DNA from: Saltatorellus ferox
GTDB lineage: Bacteria > Planctomycetota > UBA1135 > GCA-002686595
Direction of reading: 5' to 3'
NCBI GenBank assembly: GCA_007751475.1
Contig: CP036434.1
Location: 6,949,524-7,013,523 of the forward strand
DNA: 64,000 bases
The translations under genes and the position numbers were made by a program. Below are positions 44,153-52,010 of this stretch, in pieces (positions within the stretch are counted from its first letter, which is position 1; the number at the start of each line of letters is the position of its first letter). The notes below the pieces were generated by a model, which saw only the letters and a list, made by a program, of their open reading frames with translations, ran no database searches and was not told the DNA's origin.

Positions 44153-44374
44153 AGTGGTCCGGAACAGAAGGATCACGAGGACGATCCAGGTCACCTCCCC
44201 ATCGATCGTGACGACGTGGTGCACCGTCAGCCAGCGGGAGAACTCCCGGCCCACGATCCCGGGGGAGGATCTTGGCGGTGCTCGCGGAATCGCATTCTGT
44301 GGCGCAGACTCCTGGGGCAGAATTCCGCGAGGCGAGCGCGTGGTCACGTTCAGGTCATTCATGGCGAGCGCCAT
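44153..44374 (-). pseudogene. Gene remnant interrupted by two hairpin repeats
   Basis: On the minus strand an open frame reads MALAMNDLNVTTRSPRGILP, then 15 residues encoded by a piece of hairpin family 1 (QESAPQNAIPRAPPRS), then GREFSRWLTVHHVVTIDGEV and TWIVLVILLFRTT, after which hairpin family 3 begins. The middle piece looks like a real protein with a membrane helix. It seems to be a gene that was split by an in-frame repeat insertion and cut by a second one. I do not recognise the family. Confidence 0.4.
44267..44313. repeat. Hairpin repeat family 1, fragment d (right arm only)
   Basis: 47 bp matching the right arm of copies a and b (GGCGGTGCTCGCGGAATCGC through GCAGACTCC), followed by TGGGG in place of the usual TAG. 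The left arm is missing. The fragment lies inside the gene remnant described at 44153-44374. Confidence 0.75.
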
Positions 44375-44493
44375 CGCCCTACTTTGCCACGATGACGACG
44401 ACCGGCCGAAAGATGACACAGCTGCAATCGACGCAGAGCGCTACGAAGGCTGCTGTCTCCTCGGACCTGGCGCGAACTGGAACTGGAGACGTC

Positions 44494-45327
44494 ATGCTCG
44501 CCGCCACCCTCACCGGGAACTCCGGACCCGGGACCGCGGAATCACTCGATGCTTCCGCTGCGCCGAAAGCCTCTGCGCGCCTCGTACCCGCCGTAGACGG
44601 GGCTCTCGAGGAACGCGTCGGCCAAAGCCTGGCGGTGGTCTATCTCGCTCCGATGGCGATCTCCGCGGCTGCGCTGGCACTCCTCTACGGCACCGACCTC
44701 GACGGCCAGCTCACGGATCCCTTCTTCGACGCGGCGAGCGGCACCTTCCCCTACCGGGACGACTGGCTGGTCGGGACCCTTCTGCACACGTTCGGCAAGT
44801 ACCTGATCATCGCGATCAGCGCCTGCTTGCTCTCGGTCTCGTTGGGGGCCAAGTGGAGTCAGAAGCTGCGCCCCTGGCGATGTTCCGCCATCTATCTCCT
44901 GGCGTGCATCGCCGTGGCCTCGGCGGTGATAGGGCTGATGAAGTCGGTGAGCCCGATCCCTGTACCGTGGAACTCCGTGCGCTACGGCGGTTCGACGCCC
45001 CACTACCTTCCGTTCCTCGCACCGGCGGGAGCACCCCATAGCGGCGGCTGGCCCTGCGCCCACGCCGCGGGCGCGTTCGCGCTGGTGGGCCTCTACTTCC
45101 TCTACAGGGATTCCAGACCTCGGCTTGCCTGGATGGGATTCGCCGGAGCCGTGGCGCTCGGAAGTCTCTATGCAGGTACCCAGGTGCTGCGCGGCGCACA
45201 CTCCCCGTCCCACGGGGTCTGGTCCTTCATGATCACGTGGACGATCTGCACCGTCCTTTACCTGCTGGTGCTCCGGTTTCGACCTGCGGATGCTCCGGCG
45301 GCACCTCGAGGCCAAGAGCCCGAGTGA
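44494..45327 (+). CDS. PAP2-family phosphatase-like membrane protein
   Basis: 277 residues from the ATG at 44494, which has GGAG five bases upstream; other in-frame ATGs (44392, 44413) are possible. Five to six membrane helices are visible (near 45-65, 90-110, 130-148, 205-220, 230-245, 258-272). The PAP2 motifs are present in a slightly altered form: GGWPCAHAAGAFALVGLYF (usually PSGH) and then RGAHSPSHGVWSF (usually R-x5-H-x3-D/W). The family removes phosphates from lipids such as lipid A, undecaprenyl or phosphatidyl phosphates. Proximity to LptF/G and MsbA-like genes favours an envelope-lipid role, but this is inference. Confidence 0.75.
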   Translation: MLAATLTGNSGPGTAESLDASAAPKASARLVPAVDGALEERVGQSLAVVYLAPMAISAAALALLYGTDLDGQLTDPFFDAASGTFPYRDDWLVGTLLHTFGKYLIIAISACLLSVSLGAKWSQKLRPWRCSAIYLLACIAVASAVIGLMKSVSPIPVPWNSVRYGGSTPHYLPFLAPAGAPHSGGWPCAHAAGAFALVGLYFLYRDSRPRLAWMGFAGAVALGSLYAGTQVLRGAHSPSHGVWSFMITWTICTVLYLLVLRFRPADAPAAPRGQEPE

Positions 45328-45348
45328 AGTAGCCCACCAACCCGGTAC

Positions 45349-46431
45349 ATGACGATCCACCTCTACGTGCTGAAGCAGCTGCTCATCGCGCTGGCTTTCG
45401 CCGTGGGGGCGCTCCTCTGCGTGGCTTTGCCTGGAATCGCGATCAGCACGGTCACGAAGCTTCCGAGCGTGGACGTCTGGATCTTGCTGAGATTCCTGCC
45501 CCTGGTGCTGCAGTCCCTCACCCCGTACATGCTGCCGCTGTGCTTCGTGCTGAGCGTGGTCGCCGTCTTCGGACGGCTCGCCTCCGACGGAGAGTGGACC
45601 GCCATCCTCATGACGGGCCGGCACCCGCTGACTTTGCTGATCGCGCCTGGAGTCGTCGCGACGTTGCTGGGACTCGTGATCTTCGGGATCGTCTCGAACG
45701 ACCTCCCGCAGCTGCGCAAGAAAGAGCGCGCCCTCATTCTTGCGGCCACCAACTCGTTCGTACAGAACCTGCGCCCGGGGAAGACGAGCATCGACATCGC
45801 GGGCCTGCACCTCATCGCCCGAACGCGAGACATGGACACGGGGACGTTCCGCGGCGTCTACCTGCGGCACGCCGGTGGCTCCGACGATCAGCTGGACAGG
45901 GTCGACATCTTCGCCAACAGCGTGGACATCTCCGTCCACGGTGAGCTGCTGCGAGTTCACGCCGTGGGCATCGGCTCCTTCGACTCGAACTCCGGAAGCT
46001 ATTCCAGGAGCGACGAGCTGCTGCTCAACATCAACATCGCGAAGCGGCTGGGCGTGCGGACCGAGACGTACGAGAGAGCGCGCTACCTGACCTCGACGGA
46101 GATCCGCGAGCGTCTCGAGACCGCGGAGCTGACCCCCAAGAGGCTGCGCGACTACAGGTACACCCTCCAGTACCGCGCAGCGCTCGCGGGCATCTGCTTC
46201 GTCTTCGCGGCCCTCGGCAGCGGGATCGGCGTCCTGATGCGACGCGGGTCCCTCCTGACGGCCATGGCGGTCTCCGTGGGCTTCGGGCTCGTCTACTACG
46301 TCTGCAACATGGAGCTGGGCGGCAAGCTCGGGCACAACCCGGACCTCCCTCCCTGGCTGGGTGCGTGGATCACCAACGCCGCCTCTAGCCTTGTCGCGGC
46401 CTTCTTTCTGCGGAGGGCGATCCGTCGGTAA
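45349..46431 (+). CDS. LptF/LptG-family permease
   Basis: 360 residues. Three membrane helices at the start (MTIHLYVLKQLLIALAFAVG, then near 50-70 and 95-118), a periplasmic beta-jellyroll domain (about 130-265), and three helices at the end (YRAALAGICFVFAALGSGIG near 280-300, then about 305-320 and 340-358). This is the layout of LptF/LptG, the permease subunits that extract LPS from the inner membrane with the LptB ATPase. The conserved GxxxLMRRG-like loop is present. Only one permease gene is here and no lptB, so its partner must be elsewhere. Its end overlaps the convergent DUF2238 gene by 47 bp. Confidence 0.82.
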   Translation: MTIHLYVLKQLLIALAFAVGALLCVALPGIAISTVTKLPSVDVWILLRFLPLVLQSLTPYMLPLCFVLSVVAVFGRLASDGEWTAILMTGRHPLTLLIAPGVVATLLGLVIFGIVSNDLPQLRKKERALILAATNSFVQNLRPGKTSIDIAGLHLIARTRDMDTGTFRGVYLRHAGGSDDQLDRVDIFANSVDISVHGELLRVHAVGIGSFDSNSGSYSRSDELLLNINIAKRLGVRTETYERARYLTSTEIRERLETAELTPKRLRDYRYTLQYRAALAGICFVFAALGSGIGVLMRRGSLLTAMAVSVGFGLVYYVCNMELGGKLGHNPDLPPWLGAWITNAASSLVAAFFLRRAIRR

Positions 46432-47032
46432 TGCGCAGGACCAGTGCGACTGCGAGGAGCGCGACCAGCGCGCCGAGCGAGGCCAGCGCCATGTCCTTGT
46501 GCGCGTCCCAGACGTCTCCCTGGGTCCCGAGATAAGCCTGCCCGAGCCCTTCACCCACGACGCTCGCCGCGCCCCACTCGACGAGCTCGTAGAGCATCGA
46601 ACTCGACATCACGAAATCGAGCGGCAGGAAGTAGCTCCAGAAGCCGCGGACCCCTGCCACGGACACGAAGAGCTCCCGGAACGGATACGCGAGCAGCAGT
46701 CCGTACGTGAAATGCACGAGCCGGTCGTAGTGGTTCCGCTCGAAGCCGAAGCGGCTGGAGATCGACTCCCCGGTCCAGCGCTCCGCCCATGCGTCGTAGG
46801 GCACTTCCGCATACGTGTAGTGCGATCCGACCTCATGGATCATCAGAAAGACGAAGATCAGCAGGTAGGAGACCCTGGAGATCGGGATCCGTCGATGGGT
46901 CAGGACGAGCAAGACCAGCCCGAGCACCACGAGGACGTTCTCCAGCATCCAGTCCATCCTGTCGTGGGGATCGACGGCGAGGACTGCCGCGAAGACGAGA
47001 AAGATGGCCAGGAGAACGAGGGGGAGCTTCAT
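46385..47032 (-). CDS. DUF2238 (YjdF-type) membrane protein
   Basis: 215 residues from the ATG at 47032; a longer frame upstream gives a non-membrane extension. Seven helices are expected. Conserved patches: IFVFLMIHEVGSHYTYAEVP, NHYDRLVHFTYGLLLAYPFR, and SSMLYELVEWGAASVVG with LGTQGDVWDAHKDMALASLG near the end. These H-E, H-Y-D-R-x-x-H and D-x-W-D-x-x-K-D patterns are the DUF2238 signature. The function is unknown. It is divergent from the ABC exporter (47187) and convergent with LptF/G. Confidence 0.85.
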   Translation of the reverse strand: MKLPLVLLAIFLVFAAVLAVDPHDRMDWMLENVLVVLGLVLLVLTHRRIPISRVSYLLIFVFLMIHEVGSHYTYAEVPYDAWAERWTGESISSRFGFERNHYDRLVHFTYGLLLAYPFRELFVSVAGVRGFWSYFLPLDFVMSSSMLYELVEWGAASVVGEGLGQAYLGTQGDVWDAHKDMALASLGALVALLAVALVLRITDGSPSAERRPRQG

Positions 47033-47186
47033 GGTGGCTCGATTCTCCCATGCCGCGGCCGGCGAGAACGCCGCCAGCTCGAAAACCAGCTCCAGGGCCA
47101 GGCCCCCGCCAGCTGGGACCGGCCTCCGCATGGACGCGGGCTCTTCATCGAACGGATCGCGGGTCCAAGTCTGCTACCGTGGCCCC

Positions 47187-48938
47187 GTGAAAAAGCCCTC
47201 CAAGCGCATCAGCTCGTCCAGTCTCAAGAGCGCCTTCCGTGACATCATCTGGCCGCGGCGCAAGCTGGTCGCGATCGGACTCGTCTTGATCCTGCTGAAC
47301 CGGATGAGCGGGATGGTGCTCCCGGCCTCGACCAAGTACCTCATCGACGACGTCCTGGTGAAGAAGAACGGCGGGCTTCTCTTCCCGATCCTCGGCGGGC
47401 TCGTCGCGGCGACCACTCTCCAGGCGATCACCTCGTTCACCCTGACGAAGCTCCTGAGCGTCGAGGCCCAGCATCTCATCGCCGAACTCCGCGCCAAGGT
47501 TCACGGCCATGTCCTTCGACTCCCGGTCCGCACCTTCGAGGAGACGAAGTCCGGCGAGCTCGTCTCGCGGATCATGAACGACGTCGAGGGCGTGAGAAAC
47601 CTCGTGGGCACGGGACTCGTTCAGCTCTTCGGCGGCATCATCACTGGCGTCATCGCGCTGTTTTTCCTGCTACGCATCAACGCTACGATGACAGCGTTCG
47701 CGCTGATACCGATGGCGCTCTTCGCCTTCGTTTCGACACGCGCGTTCAAGCGCCTGCGCCCCGCCTTCCGCGATCGCGGCAAGATTCAGGCCGAGGTCAC
47801 CGGTCGGCTCACCGAAGCCCTCGGCGGCATCCGCATCATCAAGGGCTTCCACGCCCTGGAGCGCGAGAACGAGATCTTCCAGGCCGGCGTGATGCGCATC
47901 TTCGAGAACGTGCGCACGACGCTGACGACGACCGCCGCCGTCACGAGCCTCGGTACGTTCTTCGTCGGCGTGGCGAGCGTGGTGATCCTCGGCTATGGCG
48001 GCTCGCTGATGCTCGACGATCGCCTCACGGTCGGCGACCTCTTCTCGTTCACGCTGTTCCTCGGCTTCCTCGTGGGCCCGATCGTGCAGATGGCCAACAT
48101 CGGCACGCAGATGACCGAGGCCTTCGCGGGCCTCGATCGTACCGAGGAGCTGCTGAGCCAGCCCGGCGAGGACGACGACCCCGAGCGCACCATCGAGATG
48201 CCGCCGGTCAAGGGCCACGTGAAGTTCGAGGGCGTCTCGTTCGGCTACGTGGAGGGCGAGCGCGTTCTGCACGAAATCGAGTTCGAGGTCGAGCCCGGGA
48301 CGGTGGTCGCGCTCGTCGGCAGCTCGGGCTCCGGCAAGTCGACGCTCGCCGCGCTCGCCGTCTCGTTCCTCTCCCCGGACGAGGGCCGCGTGATCGTGGA
48401 CGGCGTGGACCTGCGTAAGGTTCAGCTCGCCAGCTACCGGAGCCAGCTTGGCCTCGTCCTCCAGGACGAGTTCCTCTTCGACGGGACGATTCGAGAGAAC
48501 CTGCTCTTCGCCCGGCCCGAAGCCACCGAGGCAGAGGTCCAGGAAGCCGCCGAGCGCGCCTACGTCACCGAGTTCACGGATCGCCAGCCCCTGGGGCTCG
48601 ATACCGTGATCGGGGAACGGGGCGTGAAGCTCTCGGGCGGGCAGCGCCAGCGCGTCACCGTCGCGCGCGCGATCCTTTCGAGCCCGCGCATCCTGCTGCT
48701 CGACGAGGCGACGTCGGCCCTCGACACGGAGAGCGAGTCGTACATCCAGGAGAGCCTCGAAACGCTACTCCAGGGCCGCACGACCTTCGTGATCGCACAC
48801 CGCCTTTCGACGATCCAGCGCGCCGACCTGATCCTCGTGATCGAGGACGGGCGGATCGCGGAGCGCGGGAAGCACACGGAGCTGATGGAGCTGGAGGGCC
48901 GCTACCACCGGCTCTACACGCTTCAGGCGCGGATCTGA
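47187..48938 (+). CDS. ABC exporter, MsbA/lipid-flippase type
   Basis: 583 residues from a GTG at 47187 (an ATG at 47130 is possible but would add an unlikely leader). The membrane half (about 1-320) has six helices; the basic N-terminus and short loops match MsbA-type homodimeric exporters. The ATPase half has Walker A near 378-385 (GSSGSGKST), a Q-loop (LGLVLQDEFLFDGTIRENL), the signature LSGGQRQR, Walker B ILLLDEATSALD and the H-loop VIAHRLST. Proteins of this size export lipid A core, other lipids, or drugs. The LptF/G permease next door suggests a lipid or LPS role. Confidence 0.92.
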   Translation: MKKPSKRISSSSLKSAFRDIIWPRRKLVAIGLVLILLNRMSGMVLPASTKYLIDDVLVKKNGGLLFPILGGLVAATTLQAITSFTLTKLLSVEAQHLIAELRAKVHGHVLRLPVRTFEETKSGELVSRIMNDVEGVRNLVGTGLVQLFGGIITGVIALFFLLRINATMTAFALIPMALFAFVSTRAFKRLRPAFRDRGKIQAEVTGRLTEALGGIRIIKGFHALERENEIFQAGVMRIFENVRTTLTTTAAVTSLGTFFVGVASVVILGYGGSLMLDDRLTVGDLFSFTLFLGFLVGPIVQMANIGTQMTEAFAGLDRTEELLSQPGEDDDPERTIEMPPVKGHVKFEGVSFGYVEGERVLHEIEFEVEPGTVVALVGSSGSGKSTLAALAVSFLSPDEGRVIVDGVDLRKVQLASYRSQLGLVLQDEFLFDGTIRENLLFARPEATEAEVQEAAERAYVTEFTDRQPLGLDTVIGERGVKLSGGQRQRVTVARAILSSPRILLLDEATSALDTESESYIQESLETLLQGRTTFVIAHRLSTIQRADLILVIEDGRIAERGKHTELMELEGRYHRLYTLQARI

Positions 48939-49027
48939 TCGGGCGGGGCCAGGCGGGGGCTGGCGCCCCCCCCGGGAATTTCGAACAATCCCGGTCGCCG
49001 ATTCCTGACGGGCGCCGTTCTGCTCCC

Positions 49028-49231
49028 ATGAACACCACGAAACGGGCCCCTGCCGCCTGGGCCGAGCAGGCCACCGAGCGGCTCCTGGACCTCGCTACCA
49101 TGGCGATCGCCGTCCTGTACTGGCAGATCTGTGACTCGGACGACCGGGCCGCGATGGAGCGGGCGCGAACCACCGAAGGGTCACCAGCGCCTCAGCCGAA
49201 CCGCTCGCGCCACTCCGCCTCGATCCGATAG
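49028..49231 (+). CDS. Possible small protein
   Basis: 67 residues starting MNTTKRAPAAWAEQATERLL with a hydrophobic middle (MAIAVLYWQI). No good ribosome binding site is visible and the second half is polar and proline-rich. It overlaps the end of the convergent gene at 49192. It is listed only because nothing else occupies 48939-49191; it may not be expressed. Confidence 0.2.
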   Translation: MNTTKRAPAAWAEQATERLLDLATMAIAVLYWQICDSDDRAAMERARTTEGSPAPQPNRSRHSASIR

Positions 49232-49605
49232 GCCTCGCGCTCGAAGATGTTCTGCCGGTACGGGTCGACGCGGCGGCAGAGGCACCACGCGCTCGATAGG
49301 CCGTAAGCGGGCAGAAAAAAGGGCCCGAAGGTCTCGTACTGGCGAACGTGAACCCGCTCGTGAACTCGGGTGCGCTGGAGCTGAAAAGCGTCCCTCCCCA
49401 CGACGACGTGGCCGAACGTGATGGCGGCGATCCCGTGGCGCATGAAGGGATTGCGGCCCAGGGCGAAGCGAGTCCAGCCTCCGTGGGTCTCCAGCACGCC
49501 GTCCACGAGGGCCGTCTCGCCGCCGGTGAGGCGCGCCACGCCGCAGAACGCGAGACCGATCAGGGTATTGGGCGACGCCCAGAGGTAGCGGAGGAGTCGT
49601 GGCAC
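49192..49605 (-). CDS. Small protein with HExxH metallopeptidase-like motif
   Basis: 137 residues from a GTG at 49605 (GTGCCACGACTCCTCCGC). A longer start at an ATG at 49656 would overlap the divergent meaB gene, so the GTG is preferred. The protein begins PRLLRYLWASPNTLIGLAF, a hydrophobic stretch, then has HERVHVRQYETFGPFFLPAY, i.e. an HExxH zinc-binding-type motif, and a Cys/Arg-rich region, ending DPYRQNIFEREAYRIEAEWR. The second zinc ligand may be in the FEREA segment. It is not a recognised protease family; the gluzincin-like reading is inference. Confidence 0.55.
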   Translation of the reverse strand: MPRLLRYLWASPNTLIGLAFCGVARLTGGETALVDGVLETHGGWTRFALGRNPFMRHGIAAITFGHVVVGRDAFQLQRTRVHERVHVRQYETFGPFFLPAYGLSSAWCLCRRVDPYRQNIFEREAYRIEAEWRERFG

Positions 49606-49632
49606 TCCGGGTACGTTACCCTCTGGATCCAC

Positions 49633-50673
49633 ATGACGCAGCGCAGTGAAGACCATGGCGGCGGCCAGCCCGCAACGGGAACGGAGCAGGAGATCTCCGA
49701 GCGCGCGGCGGGACTGGCCGAGGGCGTCCTTGCGGGCAATCGCACGCGCCTGGCCCAGGCGATCACCCTGATCGAGAGCACACGGTCCGCCGATGCCCCC
49801 GTGGCCCAGGAACTCCTGGGCGCCGTGCTTCCGAAGACCGGCCGTGCCCACCGCGTCGGGATCAGCGGCGTCCCGGGCGTCGGCAAGAGCACCCTGATCG
49901 AGACCCTCGGGCTCCACCTGATCGAAGCGGGCCACCGGGTCGCCGTCCTCGCGATCGATCCGTCCAGCACGCTCTCGGGCGGCAGCATCCTTGGCGACAA
50001 GAGCCGCATGGAGCGCCTCGCCCAGGCCGAGGCCGCGTTCATCCGCCCGAGCCCCAGCGCCGCCACACTCGGCGGCGTGGCCCAGCGGACCCGCGAGACG
50101 ATGCTGCTCTGCGAGGCCGCGGGCTTCGACGTCGTCCTCGTCGAAACCGTCGGCGTCGGCCAGTCGGAGATCGCCGTGCGGGAGATGGTCGACACGTTCG
50201 TCGTCTTGCTCCTCCCCGGCGCAGGCGACGAGCTCCAGGGGATCAAGAAGGGCATTCTCGAGGTGGGCGACATACTCGCGGTCAACAAGGCCGACGGCTC
50301 GCGGGTGAACCTCGCCCGCGCCGCCGCGCGCGACCACTCCGCGGCGATGCGCTACATCCGCCCGCGGCATCCCGAGTGGACGCCGAAGACCCTCGTGGTC
50401 AGCGCAGAAACGGGCGCTGGCATCGACGAACTCTGGGCGGCGATCGGCGAACATCGCGCGATGCTGGAAGCGTCTGGCTCCCTGGGGACCCAGCGCGCCG
50501 AGCAGTCGACGCGCTGGATGTGGTCGCTCATCGAAGAGCGCCTCTTCCGGGCTTTCCGCGAGAACCCCGCCGTGGCGCAGGAGCTCGGCGCGACGGTCGA
50601 TGCCGTGCGCGCCGGCTCCCTGCCGCCGGGCGCGGCGGCGACTCGGCTACTGAACCTCTTCGGCTCCCCATGA
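49633..50673 (+). CDS. meaB: Methylmalonyl-CoA mutase-associated GTPase MeaB
   Basis: 346 residues from the ATG at 49633. G-domain features: Walker A GVPGVGKST near 77-85, AIDPSSTLSGGSILGDKSRM, the switch II region VLVETVGVGQSEIAVREM, the G4 motif NKADG, and VSAETGAGIDELW. The C-terminal part (from about 285) has the helical arm with QSTRWMWSLIEERLFRAFRE, typical of MeaB/ArgK. MeaB protects and reloads adenosylcobalamin-dependent mutase. It sits 17 kb from the mutase genes in this window, and its stop overlaps the GNAT start by 4 bp. The call is firm. Confidence 0.95.
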   Translation: MTQRSEDHGGGQPATGTEQEISERAAGLAEGVLAGNRTRLAQAITLIESTRSADAPVAQELLGAVLPKTGRAHRVGISGVPGVGKSTLIETLGLHLIEAGHRVAVLAIDPSSTLSGGSILGDKSRMERLAQAEAAFIRPSPSAATLGGVAQRTRETMLLCEAAGFDVVLVETVGVGQSEIAVREMVDTFVVLLLPGAGDELQGIKKGILEVGDILAVNKADGSRVNLARAAARDHSAAMRYIRPRHPEWTPKTLVVSAETGAGIDELWAAIGEHRAMLEASGSLGTQRAEQSTRWMWSLIEERLFRAFRENPAVAQELGATVDAVRAGSLPPGAAATRLLNLFGSP

Positions 50674-51227
50674 CGGACAGAGCTTCCTCCGCCCCCAAGC
50701 GCCTGTATCGGCCCGAAGACATGGCGCTCCGGCCGGCCTCCTTCCCGGCGGACTACCGCTTTCTCTACCGGTTGCTGGAGGAGCGCTACGCCAAGGCGAA
50801 CTCCAACATCCCTGGCATGGCTCGTCAGGAGCTACCGACGTTCGAAGAGCACGTGCGCTACCTGGATTCGACCCCGTTCGATCGCATCGAGATCGTCGTT
50901 GCCAGCGGGCGCGACGTCGGACTCATGTACCTGACCGCTGAGCGGGTGGGCGGATGCTTCATCCTGGACGAGTTCGCCGGGCGCGGGCTCGCGCTGGCCG
51001 CGTGCTTCACCTTCTTCAGCAACGAGACCTACCCGATCATCGCGCACTTCAACTCACGGAACCGCGCGGGGTACAAGACCGCCGACCGGCTCGGCTGGAC
51101 GCTCGTGCGAGAAGAGCCCCACCGGCTGACGTACGAGCTCCGCGAGCCTCCGCTCGACCCGTTCGCCGGGCTACGAGGTCGGAGGACCGGCGCTGACGGG
51201 AAAGCCGACCTTCGCGCTGATCCTTAG
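50670..51227 (+). CDS. GNAT-like N-acetyltransferase
   Basis: 185 residues from the ATG at 50670. The core has a strand near 70-80 (IEIVVASGRDVGLMYLTAER), a beta strand with acidic end (GGCFILDEFAGRGLALAACF), and NSRNRAGYKTADRLGWTLVR, the usual last part where GNAT proteins bind the thiol end of acetyl-CoA. The classic Q/R-x-x-G-x-A motif is not evident, so the acetyl-CoA site is imperfect. Overlaps meaB by 4 bp; overlaps the convergent glycosyltransferase by 57 bp. Acceptor unknown. Confidence 0.6.
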   Translation: MTDRASSAPKRLYRPEDMALRPASFPADYRFLYRLLEERYAKANSNIPGMARQELPTFEEHVRYLDSTPFDRIEIVVASGRDVGLMYLTAERVGGCFILDEFAGRGLALAACFTFFSNETYPIIAHFNSRNRAGYKTADRLGWTLVREEPHRLTYELREPPLDPFAGLRGRRTGADGKADLRADP

Positions 51228-51974
51228 GGGTCCGGACGCAGAACGCGGACCGAGACGCGGCCCCCTGAAGACCGCGCCAGCGGCACGTACCAGGGTCAGG
51301 AGGCCGTACCTGGACTGCGGGCAATGCGAGGCCCCGTGGACCGTGCGGACCGAGGTGGCCCTCGCCCCCACGGCGACCAGCGCGGCGTCCAGATTGATCG
51401 ATCCCTGATCGAATCGCGCGAGCGCGGGTACGAGTCGAGCGTCGAAGGCGCGGAACGCGGACGACCGGAGTGCCACCAAAGAGCGCATGCGCCACGCAAG
51501 ACCCAGGCGGGCGAAACAGGACCCGGCCCGACGAAGTCCGAGGGGTCCGCGACTCATGGGGGTCCCGTACACAAGGCTTGCAGACGCGCCGCCGTTGGTG
51601 GGGCCGCGCCGCAGCGCCTCCAAGAGCTTGCCGATCTCCTCCGGAGGATGCTGTAGATCGTCATCCATCGTGACGATGACGTCACCGGACGCGACGCTCG
51701 CCCCTTCGATGAGCGCAGCGTGCTGACCCACATTGATCGACAGATCGAGACCGCGCACCCAGGGGTAACGCTCTGCGAGCTGCACGATCCGCCCCCAGCT
51801 CCCGTCGCGGCTCGCGTCGTTGACGAAGATCACTTCGGCGCTCGCGGCCTGAGCCAGCGCTCCAGCTGCCATCGCTTCATCGATGGCTTTCACCAGTGAA
51901 CCGAGCTGGTCGGCGGAGTTGTAAACCGGGACGACGACGGTCACCGCGGGCAGTAGGGACGGGGGGTCGTTCAT
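51171..51974 (-). CDS. Family 2 glycosyltransferase (soluble, short form)
   Basis: 267 residues. GT-A fold with TVVVPVYNSADQLGSLVKAI at the start, EVIFVNDASRDGSWGRI, LSINVGQHAALIEGASVASG, and the metal-binding triad MDDDLQHPPEEIGKLL near 103. It resembles dolichol-phosphate-mannose-type transferases, but lacks the C-terminal membrane helices that many of them have. Its 3' end overlaps the GNAT gene, convergently. It diverges from the DprE1-like gene over 36 bp. It may move a sugar to a polyprenyl lipid, fitting the epimerase pair that follows. Confidence 0.82.
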   Translation of the reverse strand: MNDPPSLLPAVTVVVPVYNSADQLGSLVKAIDEAMAAGALAQAASAEVIFVNDASRDGSWGRIVQLAERYPWVRGLDLSINVGQHAALIEGASVASGDVIVTMDDDLQHPPEEIGKLLEALRRGPTNGGASASLVYGTPMSRGPLGLRRAGSCFARLGLAWRMRSLVALRSSAFRAFDARLVPALARFDQGSINLDAALVAVGARATSVRTVHGASHCPQSRYGLLTLVRAAGAVFRGPRLGPRSASGPLRISAKVGFPVSAGPPTS

Positions 51975-52010
51975 GGGGCAAGCTTGGGTTAGGTTACGCT
52001 GAATCCCGCC

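Noticed and set aside
49192..50454. A 420-codon minus-strand frame through meaB
   Set aside because: It is the small HExxH gene extended backwards over meaB; high GC leaves the antisense frame open by chance.
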